Positions 1 through 11,470 of a stretch of DNA of 39,086 nt are shown here, one piece after another. The notes under the pieces were generated by a model, which saw only the letters and a program-made list of their open reading frames with translations, had not been told where the DNA came from and did no database searches. Both the position numbers and the translations under genes were made by a program. Source of the stretch: a bacterium (GTDB taxonomy: Bacteria; Actinomycetota; Acidimicrobiia; Acidimicrobiales; CATQHL01); NCBI GenBank assembly GCA_026708055.1, contig JAPOVS010000012.1:1-39086 (forward strand). Direction: 5' to 3'. Within the stretch, counting starts at the first letter, position 1. Every line of letters starts with the position of its first letter.

Positions 1-783
<783 letters not shown>

Positions 784-1111
784 ATCTCAGGCCCGCGGCG
801 GCGAGCCGCCTCGAACCGTCGATCTGTGCTGCGGTGGTGGTATTTCCCTGCACCTCCACAGCTGGAGAGCCGGACGAGGGTGCCGACCCACGTCCGACAA
901 TCCGGAATTGCTGGGTAGGCCGCGCCGGACAGGACTCCGACGAGGCCACCCGCACTGGCATTCGTCTTCTCTTCCGTTTTCAAGGAGCACACCGGTCGCC
1001 GCGGCCCCCGGAGGGTCGCGAACAACTCTCAGAAAGTGGCGTCCTCCCTCCGCCTCGCTTTTTCGCCGGCCCGGTCTGCGGCCAATCGGCGCTTTCCGAG
1101 TGCGGAGGTGG
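784..1111 (-). other. rRNA operon leader
   Basis: This is the predicted transcribed leader between the candidate transcription start near 1111 and the 16S 5' end. It carries no convincing ORF and contains the boxA-like antitermination site. The extent is inferred from the promoter call and has not been checked by folding for RNase III stems. Confidence 0.55.
976..990 (-). promoter_or_regulatory. boxA-like antitermination site in the rRNA leader
   Basis: The minus strand reads GTGCTCCTTGAAAAC, which resembles the bacterial rrn boxA core (TGCTCTTTAACA in E. coli) and lies about 190 nt before the 16S gene. In rRNA leaders this element recruits NusB/NusE to prevent premature termination. The match is by eye. 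Confidence 0.6.
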
Positions 1112-1117
1112 GATGCG

Positions 1118-1146
1118 ATGTTAGCCAGACGCGCCCGCTATCGCAA
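1118..1146 (-). promoter_or_regulatory. rRNA operon promoter
   Basis: The minus strand has TTGCGA (1141-1146), a 17-bp spacer and TAACAT (1118-1123), a good match to a housekeeping-sigma promoter. It would start transcription near 1111 and give a leader of about 330 nt, a usual length for rrn. No other comparably good pair was seen in the 784-1296 interval. Confidence 0.65.
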
Positions 1147-1193
1147 CCACCGTCGCGGTCGAGGCCGGATCGCCTCGACAAGCACCGTGCTGC

Positions 1194-1220
1194 CTGGATT
1201 CCGGCCTGCGCCGGAATGAC
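1194..1220. repeat. Palindromic repeat (GGATTCCGGC...GCCGGAATGAC family)
   Basis: The copy is CTGGATTCCGGCCTGCGCCGGAATGAC, with 8-bp arms ATTCCGGC/GCCGGAAT around a 4-nt loop. It sits between the end of tyrS and the rRNA promoter. It could form a hairpin at the end of the tyrS transcript, but no T-run follows. The rest of the 16S-tyrS gap holds only the rRNA leader and promoter. Confidence 0.85.
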
Positions 1221-1296
1221 CATGGGAGGGGCCGCAAGGGCGGAGGCAAGGGGCTGGGACGACGGTGGACGGACCGCGATGACGGGGGAGCGCGGC

Positions 1297-2640
1297 TCAG
1301 GGCTCGACGACCACCAGGCGGCGCTCGCGACGGCCGCGCTGCAACAGCAGGTAGCGACCGTCGATCAGCCACTCCGGCACCACGTCGCGCCGCGTCACGC
1401 GGGTGCGGTTCACCGAGACGGCCGACTGGCGGAGCTGACGCCGTGCGTCTGCGCGCGACGAACACAACCCCGAGGCGACGAGCAGCCCCACGAGGGCCTC
1501 GGGACCCTCAAGGTCGTCCCTCGCAACCATGGACGAGGCGACGATCGCGGACATTGGACCTGCCGCGGGCCCACCGGTCGGCGCCGCCGTGGCGTGCAGC
1601 GGCTCGTGACCCGTCAGCGCGCCCAGCATCTCGCCGCTGAGCGGTGCGCTGCCGTAGAGCGCCTCGGCGGCGAGGTTGGCCTGCGAGACCGCTTCGGCGC
1701 CGTGCACGAAGCCGGTCACCTCATCGGCCAGACGCTGCTGGGCGAGGCGACGCTCGGGGGCCCGGGCCGCCTCGGCGGTGATCTCGCGCACCTCGGCCAT
1801 GGGCAACAGCGTGAGCTGCGCCAGCAGGCGTCCCACATCGGCGTCGTCGGTGCGAAGCAGGTACTGGTGCAGGTCGAAGGGCAACGAACGATCGCTGTCC
1901 AGCCAGACGGTCCCCTCGGCGGTCTTGCCGAACTTCTGTCCGTCGGAGCGGGTCAGCAGCGGCCAGGTGAGGCCGTGCACCACCGAGCCCGAGCGGCGGC
2001 GAATGAGGTCGATGCCCGCCACGATGTTGCCCCACTGGTCCGAACCGCCCACCTGCAGACGGCAGCCGTGATGGGTGTGCAACCACCAGAAATCGAAGGC
2101 CTGCAGCAGCATGTAGCTGAACTCGGTGTAGGAGATGCCCTGGGTGCTGCCGAGCCGGCTGCGCACCGACTCGCGGGCGAGCATCTGGCTGACGGTCACG
2201 TGCTTGCCGACGTCGCGCAGGAACTCGATGACGCCCACCGGCGCAGTCCAATCGTGGTTGTTGACGACGTCGGCCTCGGCCACGCCGGCGAAGCGGGCGT
2301 ACTGGCGCCGGATGCTCGTCACGTTCGACTCCAGGGTCTCGGCGTCCAGCAGGTTGCGCTCGTCGGAGCGGCCGCTGGGATCGCCGACCATGCCCGTGGC
2401 GCCGCCCACCAGCGCCAGAGGTCGGTGCCCGGCCTCGGCGAACCGTCGCAGCACCAGCACGCCGATCAGATTGCCGAGGTGCAGGCTGCTGGCCGACGGG
2501 TCGATACCCAGGTACAGCACCGCAGGGGGCTCGTCCAGCAGTGCCCGCAGCGTCTGCCGGTCGGTGGTGTCCTGGACGAGGCCCCGTTCGCCGAGGTCCT
2601 CCAGCACCCCCGCACCACTCCCCGTCGTCTGCGTGCTCAT
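1297..2640 (-). CDS. tyrS: Tyrosyl-tRNA synthetase
   Basis: This 447-residue class I synthetase charges tRNA-Tyr with tyrosine in the cytoplasm. The HIGH-like motif appears as HLGN (in SSLHLGNL, about residues 50-57), followed by GGATGMVGDPSG, the tyrosine/tRNA-site segment GGSDQWGNI and a KMSKS-like KFGKT. The C-terminal 60 residues form an S4 RNA-binding domain (SGLCSSRADARRQL, then VSVNRTRV). The open frame runs much further upstream, but antisense to the penicillin-binding protein gene. I chose the ATG at 2640, which gives the normal family length and an N-terminus of MSTQTTGSGAGVLEDLGERG. No strong ribosome-binding site precedes it. The gene is transcribed toward the rRNA operon, and tyrS is normally an independent housekeeping gene. 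Confidence 0.95.
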   Translation of the reverse strand: MSTQTTGSGAGVLEDLGERGLVQDTTDRQTLRALLDEPPAVLYLGIDPSASSLHLGNLIGVLVLRRFAEAGHRPLALVGGATGMVGDPSGRSDERNLLDAETLESNVTSIRRQYARFAGVAEADVVNNHDWTAPVGVIEFLRDVGKHVTVSQMLARESVRSRLGSTQGISYTEFSYMLLQAFDFWWLHTHHGCRLQVGGSDQWGNIVAGIDLIRRRSGSVVHGLTWPLLTRSDGQKFGKTAEGTVWLDSDRSLPFDLHQYLLRTDDADVGRLLAQLTLLPMAEVREITAEAARAPERRLAQQRLADEVTGFVHGAEAVSQANLAAEALYGSAPLSGEMLGALTGHEPLHATAAPTGGPAAGPMSAIVASSMVARDDLEGPEALVGLLVASGLCSSRADARRQLRQSAVSVNRTRVTRRDVVPEWLIDGRYLLLQRGRRERRLVVVEP

Positions 2641-2787
2641 GCCACTCGCCGTTCCATCGTGTCCTGCTGCCGTATCGGTGCCCGCGGTCGCGCACCGGGC
2701 ACGTCCTCCCGAGTCTGCCGCACCGACGGCGCCGAGCGGCGTTGCCGTGGCGCGCCGGGCGCGCTCTCGTAGGCTCTGAACGTCGCC

Positions 2788-5064
2788 GTGACTGCCATTC
2801 TCGCACGCCGCCGCGCCGTCCTGGGGCTGGTTCCGGTGGCCCTCGCCGTGGCCCTGGTCGCCGTGTCGTGCACCTACCAGACCCGCGACCTGCGGGTGTC
2901 GCTTCCCACCACGGCGCAGTCCTCGTTCATCTACGACGGCGACGGCCGGCTCATCACCACGTTCCGTGGCGAGCAGCACCGGCGGAACCTGGAGACCATC
3001 GACGAGGTGCCGCGGATCCTGCAGGACGCCGTGGTGGCCATCGAGGACGAGCGGTTCTGGCAGCACCAGGGAGTGGACGTGCGGGCCCTGCTGCGGGCGG
3101 CTCGCTCGAACATCTCCGTCGACGGGGTGCTCCAGGGTGGCTCCACGATCACCCAGCAGTACGTGGGGCGGGCCTTCCTGGATCGCACCGAGATCACTGC
3201 CAGCCGCAAGATCTCCGAGATCGCCCTGGCGCTGCAGTTGGAGCGCGCCTACTCCAAGGAATTCATCCTCCTGCAGTACCTCAACACGGTGAACTTCGGC
3301 GAGGGCGCCTACGGCGTGCTGACCGCCGCCCGGGAGTACTTCGACAAGGATCTCGACGAGCTGACCTTGGCCGAGGCCGCGCTGCTGGCCGGACTCATCC
3401 AGGCGCCTTCGGCCCGCAACCCCTACGAGAACAGGGAGTCGGCCGTCCAACGCCGCGAGGCGGTGCTGGAGCGGATGCTCGCCAACGACTGGATCAGCGA
3501 GCGGGAGTTCGAGCAGGCGCGCACCGAGCCGCTGCGGCTGGCGCCCCGGGTTGCGACCCTCGAGGAGACCTACGAGTACGGGTATTTCGTGGAGGAGGTG
3601 AGGCAGTGGATCCTCACCGATCCCCGCTTCGGCCCCACGCCTGACGAGCGGGTGCGGTTGCTGTTCGAAGGGGGCCTGCACATCCACACCACGCTGCGGC
3701 CCGACGTGCAGCACGCCGCCGAGAGCGCCTTGACGACGATCCTGCCGTGGGAGGGCGGCCCGTCGGCGGCGATCGTGGTCATCCGCAACGACACCGGGCA
3801 CGTGGAGGCCATGGTCGGCGGGCGGGACTTCTTCGGCGACACTGCGTCCGCCCGGTTCAACCTGGCCACCCAGGGCGGCCGCCAGGCAGGCTCGGGGTTC
3901 AAGCCGTTCGTGCTGGCCGCCGCCTTGGAGCAGGGAATCCAGATGAGCGCCCTGTACCCGGCCCCCAGCGAGATCGAACTGCCGATCCCCGGCCTGGAGG
4001 AGACCTGGGAGGTGTCCAACTTCTCCGCGACCGGCGCCGGCGGGCTGATGACGCTGCGCGAGGCGCTGGTGCGGTCGATCAACACGGTCTACGCCCAGCT
4101 CATGGAGGACGTAACGCCGGAGGCCGGCGTCGCCATGGCGCAGCGACTGGGGGTGGCCTCACCGCTGCAGCCCGTGCTGGCCGCTGTGCTGGGCAGCGAG
4201 GACGTGACGGTGCTGGACATGGCCGCGGCCTACTCCACGTTCGCCCGGCGGGGGATCTACATTCCCCCCACGATGGTGACCCGCGTGAGTGGCCTGGACG
4301 GCACCGTGCTGTACGAGCACGAGCCCAACTCCACGCGGGTGCTGGACAGCCGGATCGCCGATGAGATGACCGACCTGATGACAGAGGTCGTGGCGGCGGG
4401 GACCGGCAGCCGGGCCGCCGTGGAGGGCCGGCAGGTGGCCGGCAAGACGGGCACGGCGGAGAACTTCGTGGACGCCGGGTTCACCGGCTACACGCCGCAA
4501 TACACCACCGCGGTGTGGGTGGGTTTCCCGGATGCGCAGATCCCCATGGAGCCGCCCACGACCGAACGCGACGTGACCGGTGGCTCGTATCCCGCGGAGA
4601 TCTTCCAGCTGGTGATGGCCGCCGTCCACGAGGGCCTGCGGGCGGAGTCCTTCCCCGCCAGCGTGCCGACGACGACCACCACGCAGTACCCGCCGGTGGT
4701 GGAGGTGCCGTCGGTGATCGACCTGCCGCTGGAGGAGGCCACCGACGCCATCGAGGAGGCCTACCTCGACGTGCGGGTGTCGGAGGTCGTGCGGGACGAC
4801 GTGGCACCCGGCACCGTCGTGAACCAGATTCCCCGCGCCACGGAGTTGGCCAGCGGCGCCAGCGCGGTGATCATCGAGGTGGCGGTGGAGCCGCCCGAAC
4901 CCGACCCGGCGGACCTCGAGGCGGTCGAGTTGCCGGAGGAGACGGACGGCGGCCCCGGTGCGCAGGACGGTGAGGAACTCGAGGCGGAGGGTGGCGGCGG
5001 CCAACCCGGAGACGACGGTCAGTCCGACGGCGGCGGAACCGGCCAGGCAGGAGGCGGGCGATGA
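2788..5064 (+). CDS. Bifunctional penicillin-binding protein (glycosyltransferase/transpeptidase) with PASTA domain
   Basis: This 758-residue class A PBP polymerises and cross-links peptidoglycan outside the membrane. A short N-terminus leads into one hydrophobic anchor (LVPVALAVALVAVSC, residues 12-26). The GT51 domain (about 60-235) shows EDERFWQHQG with the catalytic Glu, GGSTITQQ and NFGEGAYGV. The transpeptidase domain (about 300-620) has SGFK with the nucleophilic Ser near residue 368, SIN near 430 and KTGTAEN near 553. One PASTA domain (about 637-700, starting VPSVIDLPLEEA) follows. The C-terminus is acidic and Gly/Asp/Glu-rich. The start is a GTG, divergent from tyrS with a 147-bp gap in which I see no firm promoter. 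The stop overlaps the next gene as ATGA, so the two are probably co-translated. Confidence 0.95.
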   Translation: MTAILARRRAVLGLVPVALAVALVAVSCTYQTRDLRVSLPTTAQSSFIYDGDGRLITTFRGEQHRRNLETIDEVPRILQDAVVAIEDERFWQHQGVDVRALLRAARSNISVDGVLQGGSTITQQYVGRAFLDRTEITASRKISEIALALQLERAYSKEFILLQYLNTVNFGEGAYGVLTAAREYFDKDLDELTLAEAALLAGLIQAPSARNPYENRESAVQRREAVLERMLANDWISEREFEQARTEPLRLAPRVATLEETYEYGYFVEEVRQWILTDPRFGPTPDERVRLLFEGGLHIHTTLRPDVQHAAESALTTILPWEGGPSAAIVVIRNDTGHVEAMVGGRDFFGDTASARFNLATQGGRQAGSGFKPFVLAAALEQGIQMSALYPAPSEIELPIPGLEETWEVSNFSATGAGGLMTLREALVRSINTVYAQLMEDVTPEAGVAMAQRLGVASPLQPVLAAVLGSEDVTVLDMAAAYSTFARRGIYIPPTMVTRVSGLDGTVLYEHEPNSTRVLDSRIADEMTDLMTEVVAAGTGSRAAVEGRQVAGKTGTAENFVDAGFTGYTPQYTTAVWVGFPDAQIPMEPPTTERDVTGGSYPAEIFQLVMAAVHEGLRAESFPASVPTTTTTQYPPVVEVPSVIDLPLEEATDAIEEAYLDVRVSEVVRDDVAPGTVVNQIPRATELASGASAVIIEVAVEPPEPDPADLEAVELPEETDGGPGAQDGEELEAEGGGGQPGDDGQSDGGGTGQAGGGR

Positions 5065-5663
5065 TCAGCTCGCAGAAACAGGACGTCCAGCACTGGCTCG
5101 ACTCGATGCGCGGCGCGGATGATCCCGACGCCGCCGGGCGGGGCGGCAACCCGCGCTGGCTGCCCCGCAGCCGCGCCGGCGCCTCGATTGCGGTGGTGGC
5201 GCTGGCGGTGATGGCAGGGTTCTGGATCTGGGCGTTCTCGCCGCTGGCGCCGAGCGGCCACCCCGACACCCTCTACAACGTGGTCTTCACCCACAATGCC
5301 GAGGACATCTGCGCGACCACAGTCGCGGCGGTGGGACGACTGCCGGGGGCGGCCGAAGCGACCGGACCGGAGGATCGGGCGAGCCAGATCAGAGCATCCA
5401 CGCCGCTGTTCGAGGACATGGTCGGCGAGCTGCGGACCGAGGCGGACGATGTCGTGGGATCCGACGCCGACCTGCTGGACGCCTGGCTGGCGGACTGGGA
5501 CACCTACCTGGGTGACCGTCGCGCCTACGCCGCCACGCTCGCCGGCGGGAGCGACCCCCCGTTCACGGTGAGTTCCCGCGACGGCGAGGCCATCACCGGC
5601 TACATCGACATCTTCGCCGAGGTCAACGCCATGCCGAGCTGCGCCACACCCGGCGACGTCTGA
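5061..5663 (+). CDS. Small membrane-anchored protein of unknown function
   Basis: This is a 200-residue protein I do not recognise. It has a polar N-terminus of about 52 residues, a single transmembrane segment (ASIAVVALAVMAGFWIWAFSPLA, about residues 53-75) and an extracytoplasmic domain of about 125 residues. That domain has two cysteines (in EDICAT and PSCATP) that could form a disulfide. The inside-to-outside order is inferred from the basic residues (PRSRAG) just before the helix. It overlaps the PBP stop codon by 4 nt (ATGA), so it is translationally coupled and probably acts in envelope or cell-wall biology, but nothing in the sequence identifies a reaction. Confidence 0.8.
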   Translation: MISSQKQDVQHWLDSMRGADDPDAAGRGGNPRWLPRSRAGASIAVVALAVMAGFWIWAFSPLAPSGHPDTLYNVVFTHNAEDICATTVAAVGRLPGAAEATGPEDRASQIRASTPLFEDMVGELRTEADDVVGSDADLLDAWLADWDTYLGDRRAYAATLAGGSDPPFTVSSRDGEAITGYIDIFAEVNAMPSCATPGDV

Positions 5664-5702
5664 GGCTCAGAATCTCCCCGCTTGCCGCAGCGGATCCCAC
5701 TC

Positions 5703-5756
5703 CGTCATTCCGGCCTTGGGCCCCACTTCGTCATTCCGGCGAAAGACGGAATCCAG
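5703..5756. repeat. Palindromic repeat, one complete and one partial copy, minus orientation
   Basis: A complete but diverged copy (GTCATTCCGGCG, AAGA, then CGGAATCCAG; 5730-5756) is preceded by a fragment GTCATTCCGGCC at 5703-5714. It lies in the gap between the convergent 200-residue membrane protein gene and the MOSC gene, where it could serve as a bidirectional hairpin. Confidence 0.75.
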
Positions 5757-5806
5757 GGGCCAGTGAATCGGCTGAAACGAACCGTCGGAAGTCTGACGGG
5801 ACGGCG

Positions 5807-6517
5807 TCAGGTCTCGACTTGGCCCGAGAGGTAGAGGCGGTCGAGATCCAGGCCGAGCTTCTCCCGGCGGGCGATGCGGGCGTCGAGGGACCGCTTGATG
5901 CCCGCGCTGAGGGCCTCGATCTCGAGCAGCCGCCGGGCGCTGTCGAGGTCGTTGCGATCCACGTTCAGGACGCGTCCAGCCTCGGCGACGCTCCAGTCGT
6001 GCGAGGTGTCCCGCTCCACGAGGCGCATCTCGTCACCGGCGGCCACGTCACCCTCCTGCAGCACGCGCATGAGGTAGCCGGTGAACCCGGTCTCCTGCAC
6101 GACGATGGAGATGTCCTTGCGGCCGTAGCGGGCGGCGATCTTGTAGCAGGGCGACCGCGGCTCGCTGACCTGCACGGTGCAGGATCCAAGCTCGAAGGTG
6201 TCGCCGATGTGCACGTCGGCCTCGGTCAGCCCGTCCACGGTGAGGTTCTCGGCGAACGCCCCGGCGTCGGGAATGTCGACGCCGAGGTCGCGCCAGAACG
6301 GGTAGTGGTCGCGGGAGTAGACGAGCACCGCCGCGTCCTCGCCGCCGTGGCCCTCGTAGACGTGCTCGTCACCCTCGACACCCAGGCCGTGAACGCGCAC
6401 CGGTCCCTCGACGGGCCGCTTCACGAAGGCGCTGGCGATGGCGCGGCCGCTGGAGTCCAACTCCCCGACCGCGCCCACACAGACCGCCGCCACCCGCCCC
6501 CGTAGCTCATGGCTCAT
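5807..6517 (-). CDS. MOSC domain protein, YiiM-like
   Basis: This 236-residue MOSC-family protein contains the conserved cysteine in SEPRSPCYKIAARYG (about residue 121), which in this family carries sulfur or faces the molybdenum cofactor. The layout matches E. coli YiiM (224 residues): an N-terminal beta-rich MOSC core with GDEHVYEGHGGEDAAV and FAENLTVDGL, then a helical C-terminal extension of about 60 residues. YiiM uses molybdenum cofactor to reduce N-hydroxylated substrates such as 6-hydroxylaminopurine. The same role here is inferred from family resemblance. ATG at 6517 is chosen because a -10-like TAGGTT lies 6 nt before it, suggesting a leaderless mRNA. A molybdopterin gene (moaB) occurs in the same window. 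Confidence 0.88.
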   Translation of the reverse strand: MSHELRGRVAAVCVGAVGELDSSGRAIASAFVKRPVEGPVRVHGLGVEGDEHVYEGHGGEDAAVLVYSRDHYPFWRDLGVDIPDAGAFAENLTVDGLTEADVHIGDTFELGSCTVQVSEPRSPCYKIAARYGRKDISIVVQETGFTGYLMRVLQEGDVAAGDEMRLVERDTSHDWSVAEAGRVLNVDRNDLDSARRLLEIEALSAGIKRSLDARIARREKLGLDLDRLYLSGQVET

Positions 6518-6523
6518 CCGGCC

Positions 6524-6529
6524 AACCTA
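6524..6529 (-). promoter_or_regulatory. Candidate -10 box for the MOSC gene (leaderless)
   Basis: TAGGTT lies 6 nt before the ATG at 6517, with no ribosome-binding site between. The -35 region is not recognisable, so the call rests on the hexamer and its spacing. Confidence 0.4.
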
Positions 6530-6563
6530 TCCCGGTGGTGGTGCTCGCACGCCGAGTGATCGC

Positions 6564-7141
6564 TCAGCGGGGTGGGCGGGAGACGTTGGCGTCACCCGGG
6601 ACGTACCAGCGCCAGGGGCGCTCGCGGGCGAGGCTGATGCCGATGCGGGCGCTGCTGGCGACGTCGGGTGGGTCGGAATCACGCTGGTGGACCGTCACCG
6701 GCGAATTCGGGGCGAGGAGGTCGACGCCGTTGTGGTCGCCGACGATGCCGAGGGCGGCGGTGAGTTTGGCGGGGCCGCTGCAGAGGTCGCGCTCCCGGCG
6801 CGCCTTGGGACGGTCGACCCACATGTCCTCGACGCCTCGCAGCGGCGCCAGGGCGCGCACCAGCACGGCACCGCAGCGCCCGTCGGATTCGCAGACCACG
6901 TTGGCGCACCAGTGCATCCCGTAGCTGAAGTAGACGTAGAGATGCCCCGGCGGCCCGAACATCACCTCGTTGCGCGGCGTCCGACCCCGGTGGCCGTGGC
7001 TGGCCGGATCCTCGGCGCCGCCGTAGGCCTCCACCTCCACGATGCGGCCTGCCCGGTCGCCGCAGGCCAGCACCATGCCCAGAAGCTCCGGGGCGACGGC
7101 GGTGACCGGTCGCTCGAAGAAGGTGCGCTCGGGCCGCTCTG

Positions 7142-7145
<4 letters not shown>
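6564..7145 (-). CDS. mpg: 3-methyladenine DNA glycosylase (AAG/MPG family)
   Basis: This 193-residue base-excision-repair enzyme removes alkylated purines such as 3-methyladenine. It shows the family's active-site strand IVEVEAY, whose first Glu corresponds to the catalytic Glu125 of human AAG. It also has DPASHGHRGRTPRN, VYFSYGMHWCANVV and a C-terminal RIGISLARERPWRWYV that contributes to the base pocket. Its length matches bacterial members. The GTG start at 7145 overlaps the argH stop as GTGA, so it is the last gene of the arg operon transcript and is probably made by coupled translation. In Mycobacterium tuberculosis mpg is likewise found downstream of argH and next to tyrS, though with other genes between. 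Confidence 0.95.
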
Positions 7146-9821
<2,676 letters not shown>

Positions 9822-9884
9822 GGTTCAGTCCACCTCTGTGATGCCGAGGCGATCGCCGCGCGAGGCGGCCGCGACCGGTGGACA

Positions 9885-9911
9885 CTGGATTCCGGCCTCC
9901 ACCGGAATAAC
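9885..9911. repeat. Palindromic repeat in the argR-argG gap
   Basis: CTGGATTCCGGCCTCCACCGGAATAAC is a copy of the window's repeat family with two changes from consensus. It sits between argR and argG and could form a hairpin in the polycistronic mRNA. Confidence 0.8.
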
Positions 9912-9940
9912 GAAGACCGCTGATCGAAGAGAAGTCGAAT

Positions 9941-10459
9941 TCATGTGACACGCTCCTTAGGTGTACGGGACGGCGACTCGGGAGGCAGGCCGGCGCGGGC
10001 ACGCAACCGCGCGGCGAGGGCGCCGGCGTCGCTGTCCTCGGCGGCCACCACCAGGAGCGTGTCGTCGCCGGCCACAGTGGCAAGCACATCGGCCAGCCCC
10101 GCCCGGTCGAGGGCCGAGCCGACGACATGAGCCGAGCCCGGTGGTGTGCGCAGGCAGACGAGGTTGGCGGAGCGGCCGACCTCGATGACCCAGTCGCTGA
10201 GCACACGACGCAGGTGGTCGTCGCCCATGGCGCGCTCCTCGGCGGGAACGGGCACGGCGTAGACGCCCGCTCCACCACCCACGCGCACCTTGACGGCTCC
10301 GAGGTCGTCGAGGTCGCGTGACACTGTGGCCTGCGTGGCACTCACGCCGCGCGCGGCCAGCAGATCCACGAGCTGCTCCTGGCTGCTGACGGCCTCGTCG
10401 CTGAGTAGGCGCTCGATGATGTGCTGGCGCTGTCGCTTGCCGACATTGCCGGAGGTCAT
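9941..10459 (-). CDS. argR: Arginine repressor
   Basis: This 172-residue arginine-sensing DNA-binding regulator of the arg genes has an N-terminal winged helix (about residues 8-72) including SSQEQLVDLLAARG and SATQATVSRDLDDLG. The C-terminal hexamerisation and arginine-binding domain carries VLATVAGDDTLLVVA, with the GDD motif that contacts arginine. Upstream in-frame codons lie inside argF. The ATG at 10459 is preferred because it has AGGAAGGAG at about 8 nt and overlaps the argF stop as ATGA. Being encoded in the operon it probably controls gives a feedback loop. A matching ARG-box palindrome lies at the argC promoter. Confidence 0.96.
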   Translation of the reverse strand: MTSGNVGKRQRQHIIERLLSDEAVSSQEQLVDLLAARGVSATQATVSRDLDDLGAVKVRVGGGAGVYAVPVPAEERAMGDDHLRRVLSDWVIEVGRSANLVCLRTPPGSAHVVGSALDRAGLADVLATVAGDDTLLVVAAEDSDAGALAARLRARAGLPPESPSRTPKERVT

Positions 10460-11466
10460 GGGCTGGTCTCCTTCCTGGGAGTTTGGCTCACCGTGGGGCT
10501 CGCGAGCCACCAGAACAGACCCTTGGCCGCACCGAAGCGGTTGGCGGCCTGCTGCCAGACCCGCGAGCGGGGGCCGTCGATGACCTCGGCGGCCACCTCC
10601 TCGCCCCGGCGGGCGGGCAGGCAGTGCAGGAAGATGGCCTGTGGGGCCGCGGCGTCCATCAGTTCGGGGGTCACCGTGAAGCCGGCGAAATCCCGCTGCC
10701 GCTGCTCCGCCTCGTCCTCCTGGCCCATGGACGCCCAGACGTCGGTGTAGACGGCGTCAGCGCCCGCCACGGCCGCCCGGGGGTCCTCGAAGCTGCGAAC
10801 CTCGGTGCCGGCCGCCCGCAGGCGGGCCAGCTGCTCCTCGCCGAAGCCGTAGTCCGGCGGCGAGGCGATGCGGAATGCCACGCCGGTCCGCCCGGCGCCC
10901 AAGGCCAGCGAGCCGGCCACGTTGTTGGCATCGCCCACGTAGGCCACGCTGCGCCCCTCGAACGAGCCGAAGACCTCGTGGATGGTCAGCAGGTCGGCCA
11001 GCGCCTGGAGGGGGTGGGCGCGATCGGAGAGCAGGTTCACGACCGGCACCGGCGACACCGCTGCCATGCGCTCCAGGATGCTGTGGTCGAAGACCCGCGC
11101 CCCGATGATGGCGTGATAGCAGGCCAGGGTGCGCGCCAGGTCCTCAGCGCTCTCACGGCTGTCGATGCCGACCTCCTGATCGATCACGGTGACCGGATGT
11201 CCCGACAGGTGCACCACCGCCAACTCAGTGGAGTGTCGGGTGCGCGCCGAGGGCTTCTGGAAGTACAGGGCGACGCCGCGATCCTCCAACACGTTCGTCC
11301 GGTCGCCCGCCTTGGCGCGATTCAGCACCTCGACCACCTCGGCTGTGCTGAGGTCGTCGATGTCCAGCACATGGCGTACCTGGGGCTCGGCCGCCTGCTC
11401 GTCGCCGAACTCGTCCTGGCACCGAAGGCGGTCCGCGGGGCGCTGCTTGCGGCGGAAGATACTCAC
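10456..11466 (-). CDS. argF: Ornithine carbamoyltransferase
   Basis: This 336-residue enzyme makes citrulline from ornithine and carbamoyl phosphate. The carbamoyl-phosphate motif is FQKPSARTR (the usual STRTR has Ala in place of Thr). HPLQALADLLTI and the ornithine-site FLHCLPARRGEEV are intact. The frame is open into argD, but I chose the GTG at 11466. GGAGGG (11474-11479) precedes it by 7 nt, and the resulting start (MVSIFRRKQ) is compact. The argD stop lies 4 nt before it. Residues 1-30 are a basic/acidic extension before the VRHVLDIDDLS start typical of the family. The stop overlaps argR. Confidence 0.95.
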   Translation of the reverse strand: MSIFRRKQRPADRLRCQDEFGDEQAAEPQVRHVLDIDDLSTAEVVEVLNRAKAGDRTNVLEDRGVALYFQKPSARTRHSTELAVVHLSGHPVTVIDQEVGIDSRESAEDLARTLACYHAIIGARVFDHSILERMAAVSPVPVVNLLSDRAHPLQALADLLTIHEVFGSFEGRSVAYVGDANNVAGSLALGAGRTGVAFRIASPPDYGFGEEQLARLRAAGTEVRSFEDPRAAVAGADAVYTDVWASMGQEDEAEQRQRDFAGFTVTPELMDAAAPQAIFLHCLPARRGEEVAAEVIDGPRSRVWQQAANRFGAAKGLFWWLASPTVSQTPRKETSP

Positions 11467-11470
11467 GACG

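Noticed and set aside
1194-1220. Rho-independent terminator after tyrS
   Set aside because: There is a hairpin but no T-run, and identical hairpins occur at many non-terminal places including inside pheT.
2641-3801. Upstream extension of the tyrS frame
   Set aside because: It lies antisense to the penicillin-binding protein gene and would add several hundred residues not found in TyrS.
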